A stretch of 64,000 nt of DNA, taken from contig NZ_JBGGGT010000002.1 in NCBI RefSeq assembly GCF_041276405.1, forward strand, positions 1,835,001 to 1,899,000, written 5' to 3'. This DNA comes from Microvirga sp. TS319 (GTDB taxonomy: Bacteria > Pseudomonadota > Alphaproteobacteria > Rhizobiales > Beijerinckiaceae). Each line of letters begins with the position of its first letter. Within the stretch, counting starts at the first letter, position 1. The notes under the pieces are model-generated. The model saw only the letters and a program-made list of their open reading frames with translations. It searched no databases and was not told the DNA's origin. Shown here piece after piece: positions 19,815 through 29,481 of this stretch. Both the position numbers and the translations under genes were made by a program.

Positions 19815-19910
19815 AGTCTAAACGGCTTCCTGTGGGTTGGACGGGAAGTATCGTTGCGAACGGCCTAGTTTTTTGCGACCAAATATGAAGTTCGCTGGGG
19901 GTGGAGGCCG

Positions 19911-19936
19911 TTCAAGGCCTGAAGTCAGGCCTTGAA
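19911..19936. promoter_or_regulatory. 12-bp perfect palindrome upstream of hppA
   Basis: TTCAAGGCCTGA, a 2-nt centre (AG), and the exact complement TCAGGCCTTGAA, ending 37 nt before the hppA start codon. The tight centre favours a DNA operator for a dimeric protein, or an RNA stem with a 6-8 nt loop if the central pairs open. Confidence 0.4.
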
Positions 19937-19973
19937 GAGCGGCTTTCTGCTTTCCCATAACAAGGATGGCACG

Positions 19974-22097
19974 ATGGCACTCACCCTTATTATTCTGGGC
20001 GGGCTTCTCTCGATTGCGTATGGCCTCTGGGCCATCAGCGACGTGATGAAGCGCGACGCCGGTTCTCAGCGCATGCAGGAAATCGCAGGCGCGGTTGCCG
20101 AAGGCGCAAAAGCCTATCTCCGCAGGCAATATTCGACGATCGCAATCGTGGGGGTGGTGCTGTTCGCCATCATCGCCTACTTCCTCGGCATCCGTGTCGC
20201 CATCGGCTTCGCCATCGGGGCGATCCTGTCCGGGGCGGCGGGCTTCATCGGCATGAACGTCGCCGTTCGCGCCAATGTCCGCACCGCACAGGCTGCAACG
20301 CACTCCCTTGGCGGCGGACTGGACGTGGCCTTCAAGGCGGGCGCGGTCACCGGCATGCTCGTGGCCGGACTCGCACTGCTGGGCGTGGCGCTTTACTTCG
20401 GCTATCTCACCCGGATCGACGGGCTGGCCCCCGACAGCCGCACCGTCATCGACAGCCTCGTGGCGCTGGGCTTCGGCGCTTCGCTGATCTCCATCTTCGC
20501 CCGTCTCGGCGGCGGCATCTTCACCAAGGGCGCGGATGTCGGCGGCGACCTCGTGGGCAAGGTGGAAGCGGGCATTCCCGAGGACGACCCGCGCAACCCG
20601 GCCACCATCGCCGACAACGTGGGCGACAATGTCGGCGACTGCGCCGGCATGGCCGCGGACCTGTTCGAGACCTACGCGGTGACCGTGGTCGCCACCATGG
20701 TGCTGGCGGCGATCTTCTTCGGCGGGCAGAGCATTCTCGACTCGATGCTCCTGTATCCGCTCGCCATCGGCGCGGCCTGCATCGTCACATCGATCATCGG
20801 CACATTCTTCGTGAAGCTCGGTCAGAACGAGTCGATCATGGGGGCCCTCTACAAGGGCCTTACCGCGACCGGCATCCTGTCCGCGATCGCGATCGCGCTC
20901 GTGACCTGGCAGATGATCGGCTTCGGCCCGATCGAGGGCACCGAGTTTACCGGCCAAGCCCTGTTCTGGTGCGCGATCATCGGTCTGTTGGTGACCGCCT
21001 TCATCGTCGTCATCACCGAATATTACACCGGCGTTGGCTTCCGTCCGGTGCGCTCGATCGCTCAGTCTTCGGTGACGGGGCACGGCACGAACGTGATCCA
21101 GGGCCTTGCGGTTTCTCTGGAATCCACCGCATTGCCGACCATCGTGATCATCGCGGGCATCATCGTGGCGTTCAAGCTCGCGGGCCTCTTCGGCATCGCG
21201 ATCGCGGTCACGGCCATGCTGGCCCTCGCGGGCATGATCGTCGCCCTCGACGCCTTCGGGCCGGTGACGGACAATGCGGGCGGCATCGCGGAAATGGCGG
21301 GCCTGCCCAAGGAGGTGCGCAGGTCCACGGACGCTCTGGACGCCGTGGGCAACACCACCAAGGCCGTCACGAAGGGCTACGCGATCGGCTCGGCGGGCCT
21401 GGGCGCGCTCGTGCTCTTCGCGGCCTATACCTCGGACCTGACCTATTTCACGAAGAACGCGGAGCAGTATCCCTACTTCCAGGGCGTGGCACCGGACTTC
21501 TCGCTCACCAATCCCTATGTGGTGGTGGGCCTGTTGTTCGGCGGCCTCATTCCGTTCCTGTTCGGCGGCATCGCCATGACGGCGGTGGGCCGGGCGGCGG
21601 GTGCGGTGGTGGAGGAAGTGCGCCGTCAGTTCCGTGAGAGGCCGGGTATCATGGCGGGAACCGACCGGCCGGATTACGGCCGCGCGGTCGACATGCTCAC
21701 CCGCGCCGCGATCAAGGAAATGATCGTGCCCTCGCTCCTGCCGGTGCTGGCGCCGATCGTGACCTATTTCGTGATCTACTGGGTGGCCGGGAAATCCCAG
21801 GCCTTCTCGGCGCTCGGGGCGATGCTGCTCGGCGTGATCGTGACGGGTCTCTTCGTCGCGATCTCCATGACGTCGGGCGGCGGCGCCTGGGACAACGCCA
21901 AGAAATCCTTCGAGGACGGCTTCACCGATGCCTCCGGCTCGACCCATCACAAGGGCTCGGAGGCTCACAAGGCCTCCGTGACCGGGGATACGGTCGGCGA
22001 CCCCTACAAGGACACGGCGGGACCTGCCGTGAACCCGGCGATCAAGATCACCAACATCATCGCTCTCCTGCTGTTGGCGATCCTGGCGCACTCGTAA
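19974..22097 (+). CDS. hppA: H+-translocating inorganic pyrophosphatase (K+-independent type)
   Basis: A membrane pump that uses pyrophosphate hydrolysis to move protons. 707 residues, about 16 hydrophobic spans. The substrate site is complete: [40 protein letters not shown] and, near the end, GGAWDNAKK and [15 protein letters not shown]. The subtype-determining segment reads [18 protein letters not shown]; a Lys after GNTT marks K+-independent pumps, as opposed to Ala in K+-dependent ones (established for this family). ATG 19974 has AAGGA 7 nt upstream; the longer frame from 19932 would add residues not seen in the family. Own transcription unit, ending at a strong terminator. Confidence 0.96.
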   Translation: MALTLIILGGLLSIAYGLWAISDVMKRDAGSQRMQEIAGAVAEGAKAYLRRQYSTIAIVGVVLFAIIAYFLGIRVAIGFAIGAILSGAAGFIGMNVAVRANVRTAQAATHSLGGGLDVAFKAGAVTGMLVAGLALLGVALYFGYLTRIDGLAPDSRTVIDSLVALGFGASLISIFARLGGGIFTKGADVGGDLVGKVEAGIPEDDPRNPATIADNVGDNVGDCAGMAADLFETYAVTVVATMVLAAIFFGGQSILDSMLLYPLAIGAACIVTSIIGTFFVKLGQNESIMGALYKGLTATGILSAIAIALVTWQMIGFGPIEGTEFTGQALFWCAIIGLLVTAFIVVITEYYTGVGFRPVRSIAQSSVTGHGTNVIQGLAVSLESTALPTIVIIAGIIVAFKLAGLFGIAIAVTAMLALAGMIVALDAFGPVTDNAGGIAEMAGLPKEVRRSTDALDAVGNTTKAVTKGYAIGSAGLGALVLFAAYTSDLTYFTKNAEQYPYFQGVAPDFSLTNPYVVVGLLFGGLIPFLFGGIAMTAVGRAAGAVVEEVRRQFRERPGIMAGTDRPDYGRAVDMLTRAAIKEMIVPSLLPVLAPIVTYFVIYWVAGKSQAFSALGAMLLGVIVTGLFVAISMTSGGGAWDNAKKSFEDGFTDASGSTHHKGSEAHKASVTGDTVGDPYKDTAGPAVNPAIKITNIIALLLLAILAHS

Positions 22098-22122
22098 GGC
22101 CCGAAGGTCGGACTTTCATCAG

Positions 22123-22148
22123 ACCCGCGGCGCAGGCCGCGGGTTTTT
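22123..22148 (+). terminator. Rho-independent terminator of hppA
   Basis: 9-bp perfect stem (ACCCGCGGC, loop GCAG, GCCGCGGGT) running into a T5 tract, 25 nt after the hppA stop. Confidence 0.9.
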
Positions 22149-22162
22149 CGTCGGTGCCGACA

Positions 22163-22193
22163 AAGAAAAAGGCCGGGCGCTCGACCCGGCCTT
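22163..22193 (-). terminator. Rho-independent terminator facing the minus-strand bamE gene
   Basis: On the minus strand, AAGGCCGGG, a 7-nt loop and CCCGGCCTT are followed by TTTTTC. It lies back to back with the hppA terminator and separates it from the convergent bamE gene, with two repeat elements between. Confidence 0.75.
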
Positions 22194-22218
22194 CTGTTGG
22201 ATAGGATTTCCCGTCTCA

Positions 22219-22332
22219 GCGCATCGTGCGAAAAAATGGCCACGGTTTTTCGCCAGAACGATGCGCTCATCTAAGGAAGGAGCATCGGATGCAATCCCAA
22301 AAGTGCAAATCCACTTTTCACGTCCGATGCTC
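22219..22332. repeat. Two interspersed palindromic repeats (GCGCATCGTGCG and GAGCATCGGACG types)
   Basis: 22219-22266 is flanked by GCGCATCGT / ACGATGCGC; 22280-22332 is flanked by GAGCATCGGA / TCCGATGCTC with an inner ACTTTT/AAAAGT symmetry. Read on the minus strand the second begins right at the bamE stop (TAG shared with ...TAGAGCATCGGACG). Same families recur at 24.0, 27.3, 51.2, 55.7, 56.0 and 58.5 kb. Confidence 0.85.
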
Positions 22333-22787
22333 TAGGTTCCGAACGGGTTGAAGCTGTTCGTGCCCTTGAGGATCTGGCCGAGGAAGCTCGTTTCTGCGCC
22401 GCCGGACGGGGTGGTGCGGCTGATGAAATCGAAGACCTTGCCGTCCTGAATGCCGTAGAGGCCAACACGCTCCACGCGCAGATTCCCGTCGAAATAGACG
22501 GCGGTGACCCGCTGGTCCACGACCGTCTCGCTCATGAACTGGAACGTACGGCGCGACTTCTGGCTGATATAGTACCAGCTCTTGTTGCCGACGGTGGACA
22601 CGGTCGAGGGGGTGCCGAGGGTCTGGAGCACCTGGTCGGCGCTCATGCCCTTCTTCACCTGGTTCACGGCGTTCTCGTCGAGCTGATATCCGCGGGCAAA
22701 TTCCTCACCCATCGTGCAGGCCGCAACCGAGGTGGCCAGGAAAGTCGCAGTAGCCAAGCGTACCAAAAGAGGATGATATCGACGCAT
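22332..22787 (-). CDS. bamE: Outer membrane assembly lipoprotein BamE (SmpA/OmlA family)
   Basis: Small lipoprotein of the BAM complex that inserts beta-barrel proteins in the outer membrane. The first 24 residues are a lipoprotein signal with lipobox VAAC (Cys24). The SmpA/OmlA domain follows (~40-125): NAVNQVKKGMSADQVLQTLG, SKSRRTFQF and VTAVYFDGNLRVERVG. 151 residues. A longer frame continues upstream, but the signal peptide fixes the start at 22787. The stop codon coincides with the edge of a palindromic repeat. Divergent from the cytochrome chaperone gene. Confidence 0.92.
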   Translation of the reverse strand: MRRYHPLLVRLATATFLATSVAACTMGEEFARGYQLDENAVNQVKKGMSADQVLQTLGTPSTVSTVGNKSWYYISQKSRRTFQFMSETVVDQRVTAVYFDGNLRVERVGLYGIQDGKVFDFISRTTPSGGAETSFLGQILKGTNSFNPFGT

Positions 22788-22890
22788 TGTACGGTTCTTC
22801 CAGGAATGCGGCGCGGATGAGCTTGCGCCTATGGATCGTGATGGCGTAACCCGAGGTTTCGATTTTGACAAGCTTGGAAGGGAAAAGGCT

Positions 22891-23436
22891 GTGATCTTCA
22901 GTCTCTTCCGCAAGGATCCCCGGCGCACGGCCATCGCGGCTCTCTATGCGAGAATCGCCGATGCCTCCCGCGTTCCGGGGCTCTATGCGGCACTCGGCAT
23001 CCCGGACAGTCTCGAGGGGCGCTTCGAATCCCTCTCGCTGCACATGATCCTCGCCCTGCGGGCCTTGAGGGGGCTTCCGCCTCCTGCCGACGACGTGGCG
23101 AAGGACCTCACGGATGCCTTTTTCCGGGACATGGACGCCTCCCTGCGAGAGATGGGTGTCGGCGACACGGTCGTGCCCAAACGCATGAAGAAGGTGGCCG
23201 CCGCCTTCTACGGCAGGGCTCAGGCCTATGATCCGGCCCTCAACGCCGGCAACGCGGCCGAGCTGGCCGAGGCCCTGGGACGGAATGCCCTCGGTGGCGA
23301 TGCACCTGCCGCGGGGCTCGCGCGTTATGCCTTGGCAGCGGACGCGAGCCTTAAAGCCGTCACGCTGGAGATGTTACTCGAATCCGGTCCCGCCTTCCCG
23401 GCGCCCGAGGCCTTCTCAGAGGAGGGAAGCCGATGA
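22891..23436 (+). CDS. Ubiquinol-cytochrome c chaperone family protein (CBP3/UQCC1-like)
   Basis: A 181-residue homologue of mitochondrial Cbp3, which helps cytochrome b assembly into the bc1 complex. Family features: YARIADASRVPGLYAALGIPD, then LHMILALRALRGL and LTDAFFRDMDASLREMGVGD, and VPKRMKKVAAAFYGRAQAYD. The GTG at 22891 is chosen because relatives begin with M(I/F)xxLF, and GGAAGGG precedes it; an ATG at 22831 in frame is possible. It overlaps the next gene (DUF177) by 4 nt (ATGA), a pairing commonly seen in alphaproteobacteria. Confidence 0.88.
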   Translation: MIFSLFRKDPRRTAIAALYARIADASRVPGLYAALGIPDSLEGRFESLSLHMILALRALRGLPPPADDVAKDLTDAFFRDMDASLREMGVGDTVVPKRMKKVAAAFYGRAQAYDPALNAGNAAELAEALGRNALGGDAPAAGLARYALAADASLKAVTLEMLLESGPAFPAPEAFSEEGSR

Positions 23437-23948
23437 CCCCTGAAACCGTTGGTCCCTTGTCGCGCCTTGTGGACGTCATGAACATCCCGCCGCGCGGGCA
23501 GGAGATCCACGTGGAGGCGAGCGCCGAGGAGAGGGACGCCCTCGCCAAGGATTTCGGGATGCCGGGCATCCGGGCGCTCTCCGGCGACTTCAAGCTCGAC
23601 AACACCGCCAAGGGCATCCACGTCACCGGGGTCGTCAAAGCGTCCATCACGCAGGTCTGCGTCGTCACCCTCGACCCTTTCGATTCGGATATCGAGGAGG
23701 AGGTCGAGGTGGATTTCGCGGAACCCTCCGGGATGCCGGCCGAGCCGCCGACCGATATCAACGAATACGAACCGCCGGATGAGATCATCAACGGCCAGAT
23801 CGATCTGGGGGCGCTGACCGCCGAGTTCCTGGCGCTCGGCCTCGATCCCTACCCGCGTAAGCCCGGAGTGGATTTCGATTATCGCGACCCGGGCGACGCC
23901 AAGGATTCGCCCTTCGCGGCCCTTGGCAAGCTCAAGGCTGACGAGTAA
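23433..23948 (+). CDS. YceD / DUF177 family protein
   Basis: A 171-residue soluble, acidic protein. DUF177 proteins are linked in many bacteria to 23S rRNA/ribosome metabolism and often sit beside rpmF, plsX and fabH. Visible family features are the VTGVVKASITQVCVVTLDPF strand with its conserved cysteine and the EYEPPDEIINGQIDLGALTA segment ending in ALGLDPYPRKPG. The start overlaps the preceding chaperone stop (ATGA). No rpmF lies between it and plsX; a repeat cluster does. Role inferred from family only. Confidence 0.87.
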   Translation: MTPETVGPLSRLVDVMNIPPRGQEIHVEASAEERDALAKDFGMPGIRALSGDFKLDNTAKGIHVTGVVKASITQVCVVTLDPFDSDIEEEVEVDFAEPSGMPAEPPTDINEYEPPDEIINGQIDLGALTAEFLALGLDPYPRKPGVDFDYRDPGDAKDSPFAALGKLKADE

Positions 23949-24019
23949 GCGGAAGCGTTCCGGATCAATGACTTGCGGGGGCGTGGCTCCCGTGGCCACC
24001 TCTGTCGAGGCTCTACAGT

Positions 24020-24182
24020 ATCGGACGTGACATCGAACCCGCATCCGATGCCCTAGTCGATAGTGTGAGCATCGAATTAATCCCAAAAGTGGAATCCCCT
24101 TTTGGATCCGATGCTCTAAGCCTCTGTTTTTGAGCATCTTTTCACGTAAGACCGGTTCCCACTTTTGCGTTCGATGATCTAG
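24020..24182. repeat. Cluster of three palindromic repeats between DUF177 and plsX
   Basis: The 307-bp gap 23949-24255 holds three members of the GAGCATCGGACG family: 24020-24049 (short), 24067-24116 (full, GAGCATCGA ... CCGATGCTC with AAAAGTGGA/CCCCTTTT inner arms) and 24132-24180 (reverse orientation, degenerate). No ORF of note. The plsX promoter should lie between the last copy and the ATG at 24256, or within the cluster. Confidence 0.8.
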
Positions 24183-24255
24183 AATTCGGTTGCGATGCTG
24201 TCGCAAAAAGGTATTTTCCGCCCCCTGTCCAAGCCGAAAGAAAGAATAAGCGGTT

Positions 24256-25290
24256 ATGTCGAAGCCAGTGCGTATTTCGCTCGATGCGATGGGGGGGGAC
24301 CACGGCCCGTCGATCGTCATCCCTGGTGCGGCCCTGGCCCTCGAGCGTCATCCCGATATCCGCTTTCTCATGTTCGGCAACGAGGCACTGATCGCGCCGC
24401 TTCTGAATGCCCATCCCAGGCTCAAGGCTGCGACCGAGCTTCGCCATACCGAGATCTCCATCGGAATGGACGACAAGCCGAGCCAGGCGATCCGCATGGG
24501 GCGCGGCAAGTCCTCCATGTGGAAGGCCGTCCAGGCGGTTCGGGACGGAGAGGCGGACGCCGCCGTCTCCGCCGGCAACACCGGCGCCCTGATGGCCACG
24601 GCCAAGATCTGCCTGAAGACCATGGCCCATATCGAGCGTCCGGCGATCGCCGCCATGTGGCCGACCATGCGCGGCGAGAGCATCGTGCTTGACGTCGGCG
24701 CTACCATTGGGGCGGATGCGGGGCACCTGGTGGACATGGCCATCATGGGCGCCGCCATGGCGCGGATCGTGTTCGACCTGGAGCGGCCGACCGTGGGCCT
24801 GCTCAATGTCGGCACAGAGGAAATCAAGGGGATCGAGGCCGTCAAGGAAGCCGGCCGGATTCTCAGGGAGATGGACGCTCCCTATCTCGAGTATCGCGGC
24901 TTCGTGGAAGGCGACGATATCGGGAGGGGGACGGTGGACGTGGTCGTCACCGAGGGGTTTACGGGCAATATCGCCTTGAAGACCGCCGAGGGAACGGCCA
25001 AGCAGATCGGCCAGTATCTCCGCTCGGCCATGAGCCGCACTCTGATGGCCAAGATCGGTTATCTGTTTGCGAAACAGGCCTTTAACGCTCTCAGGGACAA
25101 GATGGACCCGCGCAAGGTCAATGGCGGTCTCTTTCTGGGCCTCGAGGGGGTGGTCGTGAAGAGTCACGGCGGCACGGACGATCTGGGCTTCGCCAGTGCC
25201 ATCGACGTGGCCTACGACATGGCGCATTTTGAATTGATGAAGACCATCCGGGGCATGCTTGAGCATGGTCCGGTCGGGCACGAGGCCTGA
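24256..25290 (+). CDS. plsX: Phosphate acyltransferase PlsX
   Basis: Makes acyl-phosphate from acyl-ACP and phosphate, the substrate for PlsY in phospholipid synthesis. Family signature is intact: [11 protein letters not shown] at the start, [18 protein letters not shown], and the C-terminal [16 protein letters not shown] and [12 protein letters not shown]. 344 residues. fabH begins 13 nt after the stop, so the two are co-transcribed. Confidence 0.96.
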   Translation: MSKPVRISLDAMGGDHGPSIVIPGAALALERHPDIRFLMFGNEALIAPLLNAHPRLKAATELRHTEISIGMDDKPSQAIRMGRGKSSMWKAVQAVRDGEADAAVSAGNTGALMATAKICLKTMAHIERPAIAAMWPTMRGESIVLDVGATIGADAGHLVDMAIMGAAMARIVFDLERPTVGLLNVGTEEIKGIEAVKEAGRILREMDAPYLEYRGFVEGDDIGRGTVDVVVTEGFTGNIALKTAEGTAKQIGQYLRSAMSRTLMAKIGYLFAKQAFNALRDKMDPRKVNGGLFLGLEGVVVKSHGGTDDLGFASAIDVAYDMAHFELMKTIRGMLEHGPVGHEA

Positions 25291-25303
25291 GGAAAGTAGT
25301 ATC

Positions 25304-26281
25304 TTGAAACGCATCCGTTCCGTTGTGCGCGGGGTCGGCTCCTACCTGCCCAAACGTAAGCTGACCAATCAGGACCTCGAGAAGATCGTGGACACCACGC
25401 ACGACTGGATCGTGCAGCGCACGGGCATCGAGCAGCGCTATATCGCCGATGACAGCGAAACCACGTCGGTTCTCGGCATCAAGGCCGCCGAGGCGGCGCT
25501 CGCCGATGCAGGGCTCGACGCGCAGGATATCGACCTGATCGTCTGTGCAACCTCGACACCGGATCATACCTTCCCGTCCACGGCGACGATGATCCAGAAC
25601 GGCCTTGGAATCACCCACGGCGCAGCTTTCGACCTGCAGGCGGTCTGCACCGGATTCGTTTACGCCGTCGCCACCGCCGACAAGTTCCTGCAATCGGGCT
25701 CGCACAAGCGCGCCCTCGTGATCGGCGCCGAGACCTTCTCGCGGATCCTCGACTGGACCGACAGGACCACCTGCGTGCTCTTCGGGGACGGCGCCGGCGC
25801 GCTTGTGCTGGAAGCGCAGGAGGGGGAGGGAGCGCCCGCCGACCGCGGGGTCCTGACCTCGCATCTGCGCTCGGACGGCCGCTACCGCGAGAAGCTCTAT
25901 GTCGACGGAGGGCCGGGTTCCACCAAGACTACCGGAGTCCTGAAAATGGAAGGCCGCGAGGTGTTCAAGTTCGCCGTAGGCATGGTCGCCGACGTGGTGC
26001 AGGACGCCTTCAAGGCCAGCGGCACGACCCCCGAGGAACTGAAATGGTTCGTGCCGCATCAGGCGAACAGGCGCATCATCAGCGCGAGCGCCGAGAAGCT
26101 CGGGATCGCACCCGACAAAGTGGTGATCACCGTCGATCGGCACGGCAATACCTCGGCCGCCTCGATCCCGCTGGCCCTCGACGTGGCCCGCAAGGACGGA
26201 CGGATCAAGGATGGCGACCTCGTCATGATCGAGGCGATCGGCGGCGGCTTCACATGGGGCAGCGCGCTCATACGGTGGTAG
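25304..26281 (+). CDS. fabH: Beta-ketoacyl-ACP synthase III
   Basis: Condenses acetyl-CoA with malonyl-ACP to start fatty acid synthesis. The catalytic triad is present: Cys115 in [13 protein letters not shown], His in [11 protein letters not shown] and Asn in [14 protein letters not shown]. 325 residues from the TTG at 25304, which has GAGGAAAG about 7-10 nt upstream; an in-frame ATG at 25259 lies inside plsX and would add residues absent from the family. Convincing member of the plsX-fabH-ihfA-merR cluster typical of alphaproteobacteria. Confidence 0.95.
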   Translation: MKRIRSVVRGVGSYLPKRKLTNQDLEKIVDTTHDWIVQRTGIEQRYIADDSETTSVLGIKAAEAALADAGLDAQDIDLIVCATSTPDHTFPSTATMIQNGLGITHGAAFDLQAVCTGFVYAVATADKFLQSGSHKRALVIGAETFSRILDWTDRTTCVLFGDGAGALVLEAQEGEGAPADRGVLTSHLRSDGRYREKLYVDGGPGSTKTTGVLKMEGREVFKFAVGMVADVVQDAFKASGTTPEELKWFVPHQANRRIISASAEKLGIAPDKVVITVDRHGNTSAASIPLALDVARKDGRIKDGDLVMIEAIGGGFTWGSALIRW

Positions 26282-26314
26282 GAATATAGGCCACTCAGTC
26301 TATATGGGAATCCC

Positions 26315-26343
26315 TTGACGGCAAGTCTAAGGTTGACCATACG
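26315..26343 (+). promoter_or_regulatory. Possible sigma-70 promoter of ihfA
   Basis: TTGACG (26315-26320), 17-nt spacer, CATACG (26338-26343), 67 nt before the ihfA ATG. The -35 is good and the -10 weak. An overlapping TTGACC-N17-TAGCGT is an alternative. Confidence 0.35.
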
Positions 26344-26409
26344 AAGCCATCTGCATAGCGTCTTAACTGATTGAAAGACCAAAGAACTCATTCTGGCCCG
26401 GGGAGCTCA

Positions 26410-26721
26410 ATGGCTGGCAAAACTGTGACGAGAGCGGATCTGAGCGAGGCCGTCTACCAGAAGGTAGGCCTTTCGAGGACCGAATCGGCCGAACTGGTCG
26501 AGCGGGTCCTGGCAGAGATCTGTGACAGCCTGGCCGCCGGCGAAACCGTCAAGCTGTCCTCGTTCGGCTCGTTCGTCGTGCGCAGCAAGGGCGAACGCGT
26601 CGGCCGCAATCCAAAGACCGGCGTCGAAGTTCCCATCGATCCGCGCCGTGTCATGGTGTTCAAGCCTTCCAACGTCCTGAAAGCCTATATCAACGGCGAG
26701 ACCGTCGAGGGCGAGGACTGA
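26410..26721 (+). CDS. ihfA: Integration host factor subunit alpha
   Basis: DNA-bending nucleoid protein, dimer with IhfB. HU/IHF fold with the beta-arm motif [20 protein letters not shown] and the alpha-type N-terminus [20 protein letters not shown]. 103 residues. ATG 26410 has GGGGAG 4 nt upstream; the frame continues up to 26371 but that start is not in the family. The alpha-subunit call is supported by the following MerR gene, a frequent ihfA partner. Confidence 0.95.
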   Translation: MAGKTVTRADLSEAVYQKVGLSRTESAELVERVLAEICDSLAAGETVKLSSFGSFVVRSKGERVGRNPKTGVEVPIDPRRVMVFKPSNVLKAYINGETVEGED

Positions 26722-26728
26722 GGCCCAG

Positions 26729-27238
26729 ATGGCCGGTGGTGCCATGGACAAGAGCCCGGACGCGTTCCGCACCATCAGCGAGGTGGCAGAGGATCTCGAC
26801 GTTCCGCAGCATGTGCTGCGCTTCTGGGAAACCCGCTTCAGCCACATCAAACCCCTGAAGCGCGGCGGCGGCCGCCGCTACTACCGCCCCGACGACGTGG
26901 ATCTCCTCAAGGGGATCCGACATCTCCTCTACGGCGAAGGCTATACGATCAGGGGCGTGCAGCGCATCCTCAAGGCGGAGGGCGTACGGTTCGTCCAGGC
27001 CATCGGCCGGGGCGAGGAGAGCGTGTCCCCGTCCGGCTCCGACCCAGGCGAGCCTGTCGGGAGCGACGACGAGGTCCTCGCCGAACCGTCCTACGGCGAA
27101 TCCGAAGCCGTTCTGGCCGAAGCGGGCCTGCCTGAAGAATCGCTGCGCAGGCTACAGGCGGCCCTGGAAGAGCTGATCGAGTGCGATCGGGTGCTCCGTT
27201 CCCTCAAAACACCTGCTGAAACGATTGCATCCGAATAG
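26729..27238 (+). CDS. MerR family transcriptional regulator
   Basis: N-terminal MerR-type winged helix (~14-85): [20 protein letters not shown], then [20 protein letters not shown] and [20 protein letters not shown]. The C-terminal half is acidic and low-complexity, with a short helix at the end and no cysteine-based metal site. 169 residues. It lies 7 nt after ihfA; this ihfA-MerR pair is conserved in alphaproteobacteria, but the regulator's target is not known to me. Confidence 0.9.
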   Translation: MAGGAMDKSPDAFRTISEVAEDLDVPQHVLRFWETRFSHIKPLKRGGGRRYYRPDDVDLLKGIRHLLYGEGYTIRGVQRILKAEGVRFVQAIGRGEESVSPSGSDPGEPVGSDDEVLAEPSYGESEAVLAEAGLPEESLRRLQAALEELIECDRVLRSLKTPAETIASE

Positions 27239-27272
27239 GATCTCGCATCTCTCCAGGTTGAATTTTATCCTA

Positions 27273-27531
27273 GAGCATCGGACGTGAAAAGTGGACCCGC
27301 TTTTGGGATCCAATCCGATGCTCCACTCCTTGAATGGCGCATCGTGCGGACCCGAAGGGCCACGGTCGTGAAAACCGGGGCCACTTTTCACTGGCGCGAC
27401 CCGCTGGGTCCGCACGATGCGCTAGAGGATCGGACGTGACGAATGAACTCCACCTTTGGGTCCGATGCACCCTTCCTGGAAAGAGCGCATCGTTCTTGCG
27501 AAAACCGGGGCCCCTCTTTCGCACGATGCGC
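27273..27531. repeat. Cluster of four palindromic repeats upstream of tRNA-Asp
   Basis: The 421-bp gap 27239-27659 has no credible ORF. It holds alternating members of two families: 27273-27323 (GAGCATCGGACG ... TCCGATGCTC), 27337-27422 (GCGCATCGTGCGG ... CCGCACGATGCGC, long form with GGACCCGAAGGGCC-type arms), 27429-27476 (ATCGGACGTG ... GTCCGAT) and 27485-27531 (GCGCATCGT ... ACGATGCGC). Confidence 0.85.
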
Positions 27532-27601
27532 TACGGGAAGACCGCGCAGCTGCGCCGCGAAGGTTTTTGAGGTCGATCTGAAAACACCTGCAGGGAACCG
27601 C

Positions 27602-27630
27602 TTGACAGGGAACAGGGCGGCCCTTAAAGC
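27602..27630 (+). promoter_or_regulatory. Promoter of tRNA-Asp
   Basis: TTGACA (27602-27607), 17-nt spacer, TAAAGC (27625-27630); predicted transcription start is ~22 nt before the mature tRNA 5' end. The -35 is consensus. Confidence 0.6.
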
Positions 27631-27659
27631 ACCCACACACCGCTTCGGCGGTCCAATGC

Positions 27660-27736
27660 GCGGGCGTAGCTCAGTCGGTTAGAGTGCCGGCCTGTCACGC
27701 CGGAGGTCGCGGGTTCGAGCCCCGTCGCCCGCGCCA
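27660..27736 (+). tRNA. tRNA-Asp (GTC)
   Basis: 77-nt cloverleaf: 7-bp acceptor GCGGGCG/CGCCCGC with discriminator G and encoded CCA; anticodon stem CCGGC ... GCCGG around the loop CTGTCAC, anticodon GTC; T-arm GCGGG-TTCGAGC-CCCGT with one G-T pair. The sequence closely resembles other bacterial tRNA-Asp genes. No integrated element follows its 3' end. Confidence 0.97.
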
Positions 27737-27923
27737 CTTTCTCTCTCCCTACATCGATTTAGCTGCTTGAGGCAGCCGTCCACCCGGGGCGAGTGTCGGC
27801 GGTTCGATTGCCGCATGCGCGCGAAGCGTGGCACTTTTTTAGATCTTGTGCATTTCCCACAGAGTTCCCGGCTCTTCTGCCGCCTGCACGAGAGCCCGAC
27901 GGGCGTGCTGTAGGGTTGTGTCG

Positions 27924-28349
27924 ATGGTCTCGAGGATTTTTACCAGCTTCTCCAACTGGGTGGCGCAGGTCTCCGGGCGACCCGTGACCTTCGCGCTCAG
28001 TCTCTTGGTCATTTTCGTCTGGGCTGTGTCCGGCCCGCTCTTCGGCTTCTCGGATACGTGGCAGCTGGTGGTGAATACCGGCACCACGATCGTGACCTTC
28101 CTGATGGTGTTCCTGATCCAGAACACCCAGAACCGGGACGGAGCCGCGATCCAGGCCAAGCTCGACGAGTTGATCCGGGCCAGCGCGGCTCAGAACGTCT
28201 TCATCGGCATCGAGCACCTGACGCAAGAGGAGCTGGACGAGATTCGGGCCAAATGCGAGGCCAAAGCCAAGGCGGACAGCGCCGCAAATCGAGCGGAGGA
28301 GAAGGCCAACCGCAGGGCTGCCCATGCGGCCGAGCAGGCAACATCATAG
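27924..28349 (+). CDS. Low-affinity iron permease family protein
   Basis: A 141-residue membrane protein of the family named after yeast Fet4 (PF04120-like). Two close hydrophobic spans (~20-40 and ~50-70) are joined by [20 protein letters not shown]; then [20 protein letters not shown], the best conserved piece, leads into a charged, Ala/Lys/Glu-rich coiled tail. The longer frame from 27846 is dropped because the family starts close to [19 protein letters not shown]. Iron transport by the bacterial members is assumed, not well shown. Stands alone between tRNA-Asp and nuoA. Confidence 0.85.
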   Translation: MVSRIFTSFSNWVAQVSGRPVTFALSLLVIFVWAVSGPLFGFSDTWQLVVNTGTTIVTFLMVFLIQNTQNRDGAAIQAKLDELIRASAAQNVFIGIEHLTQEELDEIRAKCEAKAKADSAANRAEEKANRRAAHAAEQATS

Positions 28350-28525
28350 TTTGGAATGGTTCTTTTTCGGGCAGCCCAAACACTTGTCAGGGCAGGGGAA
28401 CTCGGTTAAGCCTCCGGCCACAAACCGCCGTTTGTCGCAGGACCTTCCTTCGGGCCTTTCTGTGGCTTAAATGCGTGGCATGCCGCCGGCCGACCCGGCC
28501 GTGCTTCGTTTCTTCTGGGTGTCGT

Positions 28526-28891
28526 ATGACGAATCTCCTCGCCGACTACCTGCCTCTCGTGATCTTCATCGGCGTGTCGCTCCTGATCGGAGTGGCGCTG
28601 CTCGTGGCGCCGTTCATCGTCGCCTACAGTAAGCCCGATTCGGAGAAGCTTTCCGCTTACGAGTGCGGGTTCAATGCCTTCGATGACGCACGCATGAAAT
28701 TCGACGTGCGCTTCTATCTGGTCGCTATTCTCTTCATCATTTTCGACCTGGAGGTAGCCTTCCTGTTCCCCTGGGCCATCGTGTTCGGGAACCTTGGCTG
28801 GTTCGGCTTTCTCTCGATGATGCTCTTCCTCGGCGTCCTGACCATCGGCTTCGTCTATGAGTGGAAGAAAGGGGCCCTGGAATGGGATTGA
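28526..28891 (+). CDS. nuoA: NADH-quinone oxidoreductase subunit A
   Basis: Membrane subunit of complex I near the quinone site. Three hydrophobic spans; the loop [20 protein letters not shown] with its conserved cysteine, then [20 protein letters not shown], are diagnostic. 121 residues. First gene of nuoA-N; the 176-bp upstream gap must carry the operon promoter. Its end overlaps nuoB by 10 nt. Confidence 0.97.
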   Translation: MTNLLADYLPLVIFIGVSLLIGVALLVAPFIVAYSKPDSEKLSAYECGFNAFDDARMKFDVRFYLVAILFIIFDLEVAFLFPWAIVFGNLGWFGFLSMMLFLGVLTIGFVYEWKKGALEWD

Positions 28892-29466
28892 TCTCCGACA
28901 ACCAGTCCACCCTGGTGGCTCCCGCCCCCCGGGGTATCCTCGACCCGAACACCGGCAAGCCGGTGGGCTCGACAGATCCCTACTTCGTCTCCATCAACGA
29001 CGAGCTGTCCGACAAGGGGTTTCTCGTCGCTTCGTCCGAGGAGCTCGTCAAGTGGGCGCGCACCGGTTCGCTCATGTGGATGACCTTCGGGTTGGCGTGC
29101 TGCGCCGTCGAGATGATGCAGATGTCCATGCCGCGCTACGACGTCGAGCGCTTCGGCTTCGCGCCGCGCGCCTCGCCGCGCCAGTCGGACGTGATGATCG
29201 TCGCCGGCACGCTCACCAACAAGATGGCGCCCGCGCTCCGCAAGGTCTATGACCAGATGCCCGAGCCGCGTTACGTCATCTCCATGGGCTCCTGCGCCAA
29301 TGGCGGCGGCTACTATCACTATTCCTATTCGGTGGTTCGCGGCTGCGACCGCATCGTTCCGGTCGACATCTACGTGCCTGGCTGTCCTCCGACCGCGGAG
29401 GCGCTCCTCTATGGCGTGCTTCTTCTCCAGAAGAAGATCCGCCGCACCGGCACCATCGAGCGCTGA
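28882..29466 (+). CDS. nuoB: NADH-quinone oxidoreductase subunit B
   Basis: Carries the terminal [4Fe-4S] cluster N2 that reduces quinone. Ligand pattern: tandem Cys in [24 protein letters not shown] and [14 protein letters not shown]. 194 residues with an N-terminal extension of ~35 residues. Start 28882 (MGLISDNQ) has GAAAGGGG 9 nt upstream and overlaps the nuoA end, so the two are coupled. Confidence 0.97.
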   Translation: MGLISDNQSTLVAPAPRGILDPNTGKPVGSTDPYFVSINDELSDKGFLVASSEELVKWARTGSLMWMTFGLACCAVEMMQMSMPRYDVERFGFAPRASPRQSDVMIVAGTLTNKMAPALRKVYDQMPEPRYVISMGSCANGGGYYHYSYSVVRGCDRIVPVDIYVPGCPPTAEALLYGVLLLQKKIRRTGTIER

Positions 29467-29481
29467 GCAAAGGTCATCTTC

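Noticed and set aside
23949..24255. rpmF (ribosomal protein L32) expected between DUF177 and plsX
   Set aside because: No L32-like frame is present in any phase; the gap holds only repeats.
27660..28525. Integrated element at the tRNA-Asp 3' end
   Set aside because: No integrase gene and no repeated 3' tRNA fragment downstream; the next genes are an ordinary iron permease and nuoA.
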